A stretch of 14,457 nucleotides of DNA from Nanobdellota archaeon (GTDB taxonomy: Archaea > Nanobdellota > Nanobdellia > Pacearchaeales > GW2011-AR1): positions 1-14,457 of the forward strand of contig JAUYDD010000205.1 in assembly GCA_030704765.1 (NCBI GenBank), written 5' to 3'. The notes beneath the pieces were generated by a model. It did not search any database. It saw nothing but the letters and a program-made list of their open reading frames with translations, and was not told the origin of the DNA. The translations under genes and the position numbers were made by a program. Shown here piece after piece: positions 12,362-14,457 of this stretch. Each line of letters starts with the position of its first letter. The stretch's first letter is position 1.

Positions 12362-12625
12362 ATGCCAAACAAATTACTCTCTAAATCAAAATATCTCAAT
12401 GGTTTGCAATGTTTAAGACTACTTTGGATTTCTGTAAATGCTAAAAATAGATTGCCAGAAGTTGATGAATCTAAGCAAAAGCTATTTGATGAGGGGCATA
12501 TTGTTGGAGAGTTTGCTAAGAAGTTATTTCCTAATGGTATAGACATTGAAGATGAAGATTTTAAAGGAAATTTAGAAGAAACAAAGAAGTTGTTGAAAGA
12601 GAATAAACCTCTATTTGAAATATAA
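12362..12625 (+). pseudogene. N-terminal remnant of a DUF2779 (PD-(D/E)xK, RecB/Cas4-like) protein
   Basis: The 87 residues read like the start of DUF2779 proteins: LLSKSKYLNGLQCLRLLWIS (4-23), then LPEVDESKQKLFDEGHIVGE (31-50) and FAKKLFPNGIDI. Full-length members are several hundred residues long and contain the nuclease core later; here the frame stops after NKPLFEI, where the family would continue into the nuclease domain. The next sequence is unrelated and in another frame, so this is a truncation by deletion or rearrangement rather than a simple frameshift. The promoter and start look intact, so a short peptide could still be made. Family assignment is from recalled N-terminal motifs. 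Confidence 0.65.
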
Positions 12626-12901
12626 AAATAGATTTAAATTAAAACTACAAGATGAGGATAGTGAATTTTTTGAGACTTATATTTTAGGAGATATAAGCAA
12701 TCCGGAAATTACAATAAACAGACCTTCACAGCAAAAATTATTAGCGGCAAAGAAATATTTTGAGTCGCAATTATCTTCTAGTTCGTTAGATGAAATCTTG
12801 GAAATAAAAGATAAAATAAATAAAACTAAATTATTAACTTATAGTGTAGAAGACAATGTAAAATAGCTGAAAAAAGAATTCAAGAGGCAGAACATGGATG
12901 A
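12615..12901 (+). pseudogene. Gene fragment of unknown family, with a frameshift
   Basis: An open frame begins in the DUF2779 remnant and reads KNRFKLKLQDEDSEFFETYI, then LGDISNPEITINRPSQQKLL and further helices, with no good start codon (only a TTG). It stops at TAG 12864-12866, but a one-base shift at the preceding AAAA run continues as KIAEKRIQEAEHG to a TGA at 12899-12901. That TGA overlaps the ATG of the following zinc-ribbon stub, an overlap typical of a former operon. It looks like the 3' part of a gene that lost its 5' end. I recognise no family. Confidence 0.45.
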
Positions 12902-12990
12902 TTGTATTTTTTGCGGAAAACAACTTGATGAATTTGAAGACGATGTCTGCGATTCGTGTTACCGCATTATGAGGATGAAATATCCTCGAA
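12894..12990 (+). pseudogene. Truncated zinc-ribbon protein
   Basis: Starts MDDCIFCGKQLDEFEDDVCD and continues SCYRIMRMKYP: two CxxC knuckles (Cys4/Cys7 and Cys19/Cys22), a complete small zinc-ribbon at the N-terminus. At about 12987 the protein-like character ends and the reading frame continues only as the antisense of a minus-strand gene fragment. A short inverted repeat (GAGGAT 12971-12976, ATCCTC 12982-12987) marks the junction. The real gene therefore lost its 3' part. Its start overlaps the stop of the preceding fragment. Confidence 0.5.
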
Positions 12991-13127
12991 TTAAATGTTT
13001 GATTTTGTGTTGGCAAATCAGATGCAGAACCAGTTTTTGCATAGCAATTATTAGTATCATTAGACCAAGAAACAAAGTTATCATTTATAGAACAACTATT
13101 ATTTACATAAACAAAATTTGGAATACA
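12987..13127 (-). pseudogene. Fragment of a Cys/Asn-rich surface-type protein
   Basis: The minus-strand frame reads CIPNFVYVNNSCSINDNFVS, then WSNDTNNCYAKTGSASDLPT and QNQTFNS. The density of Asn, Ser, Thr and Cys, with Trp-Ser-Asn-Asp and N-x-S/T sites, resembles the repeats of large secreted proteins in Woesearchaeota-like genomes rather than a transposase. It shares an open frame with the transposase remnant upstream, so the exact join (about 13127-13150) is not visible. Origin uncertain. Confidence 0.3.
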
Positions 13128-13147
13128 TTTATCAATAATAAAATCTC

Positions 13148-13584
13148 CAACTTTTTTATATTTTTCTTGATTAAATCTTTCAAGTATTTGTTCATAGCAA
13201 GAATCTTTAATTTGTTTTAGAAATTCATAGCACTTCTGTTTTGTTCGTTTCTCGACGAACAAATGAGCTAAAACAAATTTTGTTTTACTATCGATTGCAT
13301 TTAAATCATAACAATCTTTCGCAGAAACTTTTACATACTTCTCATCATAATGAACTCCGCCCTTTATTTTTGGTTTGACAATTGCATATATCCTATTTTA
13401 AAAAAAGACCATATTTTTTGCACCACTTTCTTATTGCTTCCTTACTAATCTTAACATTATCATATTGCAATAAATGATTTTTAATATCAGCAAAAGACAT
13501 GCCATCATTATGCATATGGATAGCTCGAGTAATTATTTTTGGTTTATTTCGCATCCCCAAATAAAAATTAAAAGGGGTAGAAGG
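13148..13584 (-). pseudogene. IS6/IS240-like DDE transposase remnant, frameshifted and truncated
   Basis: The first part (13393-13584) reads SDPSTPFNFYLGMRNKPKII, then a helix-turn-helix (MSFADIKNHLLQYDNVKIS, then KEAIRKWCKKYG), and stops at TAG after GLFLK. A shift by one frame at the adjacent T7/A4 run resumes with KPKIKGGVHYDEKYVKVS, then CYDLNAIDSKTKFVLAHLF and VEKRTKQKCYEFLKQIK. The 'YDEKYVKV' segment carries the first catalytic Asp and 'NAID..TKF.LA' is the typical following strand of IS6-like DDE transposases. The second Asp, the Glu and the C-terminus are missing. No terminal inverted repeats are apparent. It is dead unless rescued by a complete copy elsewhere. Confidence 0.7.
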
Positions 13585-13592
13585 GTCAGAAA

Positions 13593-13700
13593 TTATTTTG
13601 CTTTTTCTGAATCAAGTTTTTCTTTTGATTCTTCTGCATCTTTTTTACTCTCTGATTTGTTTTCAGAGGTTTCTTCTTGTTTTTTTGTTTTTTCTTCCAT
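13593..13700 (-). CDS. Tiny Glu/Lys-rich protein, 35 aa
   Basis: Begins MEEKTKKQEETSENKSESKK and ends LDSEKAK: almost only Glu, Lys, Ser, Asp and Thr, so intrinsically disordered. A strong TATA box (minus-strand CTTTATATA at 13722-13730) lies 26 nt upstream of the ATG, consistent with active leaderless transcription. It may be a genuine microprotein. Alternatively it is the charged N-terminal tail of a larger protein, such as an archaeal ribosomal protein, whose remainder was replaced by the transposase insertion that begins right after its stop codon. Confidence 0.45.
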   Translation of the reverse strand: MEEKTKKQEETSENKSESKKDAEESKEKLDSEKAK

Positions 13701-13721
13701 AAAAAGTTAAGAAAAACAGAG

Positions 13722-13730
13722 TATATAAAG
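13722..13730 (-). promoter_or_regulatory. TATA box of the Glu/Lys-rich gene
   Basis: Minus-strand CTTTATATA, an excellent archaeal TATA match centred 26 nt upstream of the ATG at 13700. Confidence 0.6.
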
Positions 13731-13776
13731 GTTTGGTGAAAAAGGATGAATCATTAATAGAGCTAATTTAGTTAAA

Positions 13777-13845
13777 TGGGCGATAAGAGGATCGAACTCC
13801 TGGATCCTAAGGAAATGAACCATTCTAGCCATAACAAAACCAGAT
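13777..13845 (-). pseudogene. Decayed tRNA gene (intact T-arm and acceptor 3' strand only)
   Basis: On the minus strand the 3' part is perfect: T-arm AGGAG-TTCGATC-CTCTT (13801-13785), acceptor strand ATCGCCC (13784-13778) and discriminator A13777. Upstream there is a D-arm-like TGG-CTAGAATGGT-TCA. The anticodon region between them is about nine bases too short (TTTCCTTAGGATCC) and has no 7-base loop, and no GGGCGAT 5' acceptor strand exists nearby. It is therefore a tRNA pseudogene or a tRNA-derived integration scar, not a functional tRNA. Specificity cannot be read. Confidence 0.6.
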
Positions 13846-13877
13846 ACATAGTATTATTAATGCTATTAAGGATATCA

Positions 13878-13886
13878 TTATAAATA
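13878..13886 (+). promoter_or_regulatory. TATA box of grpE-dnaK
   Basis: TTATAAATA centred 28 nt upstream of the grpE ATG at 13910; leaderless mRNA predicted. I saw no recognisable heat-shock element. Confidence 0.65.
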
Positions 13887-13909
13887 AATCAGATACTTTA
13901 TTTTATATT

Positions 13910-14434
13910 ATGAAAAACGAACAAGATAAAGGGAGAGAACAGGAGTCTATTAAAGAGGCAAACATAGAACTAGAAGAATACAAAAGATTAGCTGAAGAAA
14001 GGTTTGATAAACTAAAATATTTACAAGCAGACTTTGACAATTATCGGAAAAAATTCGATAAAGAAAAAGAAAGTATAATAAGACTCGCAAATGAGAACCT
14101 AATACAAGAATTGATAGTAATTCTTGATGATTTCGAAAGTTCAATAAGGTTAACCGAAAACGATAAGAATAAAGAAGGAAGTTTATTAATGAAAAAAAAG
14201 TTTTTTGACCTTTTGCAAAAGCATGGGTTAAAAGAAATTGAATCACTTGGTAAAAAATTTGACCCTAATTTCCATGATGTATTATGCAAAGAATTAAGTG
14301 AACATGATGATGATGTAGTGATTGAAGAAATTCAAAAAGGATATACCTTATGTTCAAAAGTAATAAGACCGACAAAGGTAAAAATCTCCAAAAAGGACAA
14401 TTCTCAAGATTTAAAAGGGAATGAATTGAAATAA
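13910..14434 (+). CDS. grpE: GrpE, nucleotide exchange factor for DnaK
   Basis: 174-aa co-chaperone that releases ADP from DnaK in the cytoplasm. The N-terminal third is a long charged coiled coil (EANIELEEYKRLAEERFDKL), followed by the family core LQADFDNYRKKFDKEKE and LIVILDDFESSIR. The C-terminal beta domain carries the hallmark FDPNFHDVL (around 137-145) and VIEEIQKGYTLCSKVIRPTKVKIS, equivalent to the 'GY.l..rvlRpa.V.V' signature. The length is usual. dnaK starts five bases after its stop, giving the standard grpE-dnaK operon. Such bacterial-type chaperones were acquired by many archaea, so their presence does not contradict an archaeal host. Confidence 0.96.
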   Translation: MKNEQDKGREQESIKEANIELEEYKRLAEERFDKLKYLQADFDNYRKKFDKEKESIIRLANENLIQELIVILDDFESSIRLTENDKNKEGSLLMKKKFFDLLQKHGLKEIESLGKKFDPNFHDVLCKELSEHDDDVVIEEIQKGYTLCSKVIRPTKVKISKKDNSQDLKGNELK

Positions 14435-14438
14435 CAAT

Positions 14439-14457
14439 ATGGCAAAAGAAAAAATTA
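14439..14457 (+). CDS. dnaK: DnaK (Hsp70), first six codons, cut by the window end
   Basis: ATG GCA AAA GAA AAA ATT reads MAKEKI, the usual DnaK N-terminus before the IGIDLGTTNS ATPase strand, directly after grpE. Position and sequence agree, but only 19 bases are visible. Confidence 0.8.

Noticed and set aside
12362..12625. Cas4, as part of a CRISPR adaptation set
   Set aside because: The N-terminal motifs fit DUF2779 better, no CxxC/FeS cysteines are present, the gene is truncated, and host genes separate it from cas1.
12834..13262. 142-codon minus-strand ORF as a single gene
   Set aside because: It is a run-on through a transposase remnant, a surface-protein-like fragment and antisense of the zinc-ribbon stub; the ATG is internal to the transposase frame.
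13474..13710. 78-codon plus-strand ORF
   Set aside because: Antisense of the transposase N-terminus and of the Glu/Lys-rich gene; Ser/Phe-rich composition is the mirror of Glu/Lys codons.
13777..13845. Functional split (trans-spliced) tRNA 3' half
   Set aside because: A D-arm-like segment lies directly upstream, so decay of a whole tRNA explains it more simply; no matching 5' half is in the window.
13950..14289. Two minus-strand ORFs within grpE
   Set aside because: Antisense shadows of grpE, which has clear family signatures.

Overview
The window looks like chromosomal DNA from a low-GC archaeon, most probably a DPANN lineage of the Woesearchaeota/Pacearchaeota kind. The lineage is inferred. 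The archaeal assignment rests on visible features: an archaeal/eukaryotic-type prolyl-tRNA synthetase with a C-terminal zinc site, a tRNA-Arg(UCG) with a textbook bulge-helix-bulge intron after position 37, and TATA boxes centred 24-28 nt upstream of nearly every first gene, which implies mostly leaderless mRNAs. grpE and dnaK, a bacterial-type chaperone pair common in archaea, close the window.

Layout. 1-165: an 89-bp stretch that folds into a perfect four-way junction. 166-1075: two minus-strand genes, a multi-span membrane protein and a small unrecognised protein. 1076-1356: non-coding, with hairpins. 1357-2802: proS (minus). 2881-3008: intron-containing tRNA-Arg (plus). 3103-11266: an eight-gene block directly downstream of the tRNA. 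11248-11438: a cluster of nine GATTAA hexamers. 11435-12314: a membrane-anchored extracytoplasmic protein and a winged-helix regulator, divergent around a palindromic operator centred on a TATA box. 12362-13584: a graveyard of truncated and frameshifted fragments (DUF2779-like nuclease, zinc-ribbon stub, surface-protein piece, IS6-like transposase). 13593-13700: a tiny Glu/Lys-rich gene. 13777-13845: a decayed tRNA. 13910-14457: grpE and the first codons of dnaK.

The main find is the 3103-11266 block, a casposon-like (Cas1-transposase) module. It encodes a 405-aa Cas1 with all catalytic residues and a C-terminal helix-turn-helix extension; a complete B-family DNA polymerase (exonuclease and polymerase motifs intact) whose C-terminus carries a similar 'SK-x-TL-x-x-M' helix-turn-helix; a ribbon-helix-helix repressor of 57 aa; two further DNA-binding-type proteins; a small charged protein; a PD-(D/E)xK nuclease ending in a PCNA-binding-like peptide; and an unrecognised partner of that nuclease. 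There is no cas2, no effector gene and no CRISPR array. The genes form three transcription units: the nuclease pair (plus), RHH-HTH-small protein-PolB (minus), and wHTH-cas1 (plus). The last two diverge from a shared control region with a near-palindromic operator. The likely logic is that Cas1 integrates the element, PolB replicates or repairs it, the nuclease assists processing, and the RHH protein controls both divergent promoters. I could not find terminal inverted repeats or a target-site duplication, so the boundaries are open and the element may be immobilised or of a divergent type.
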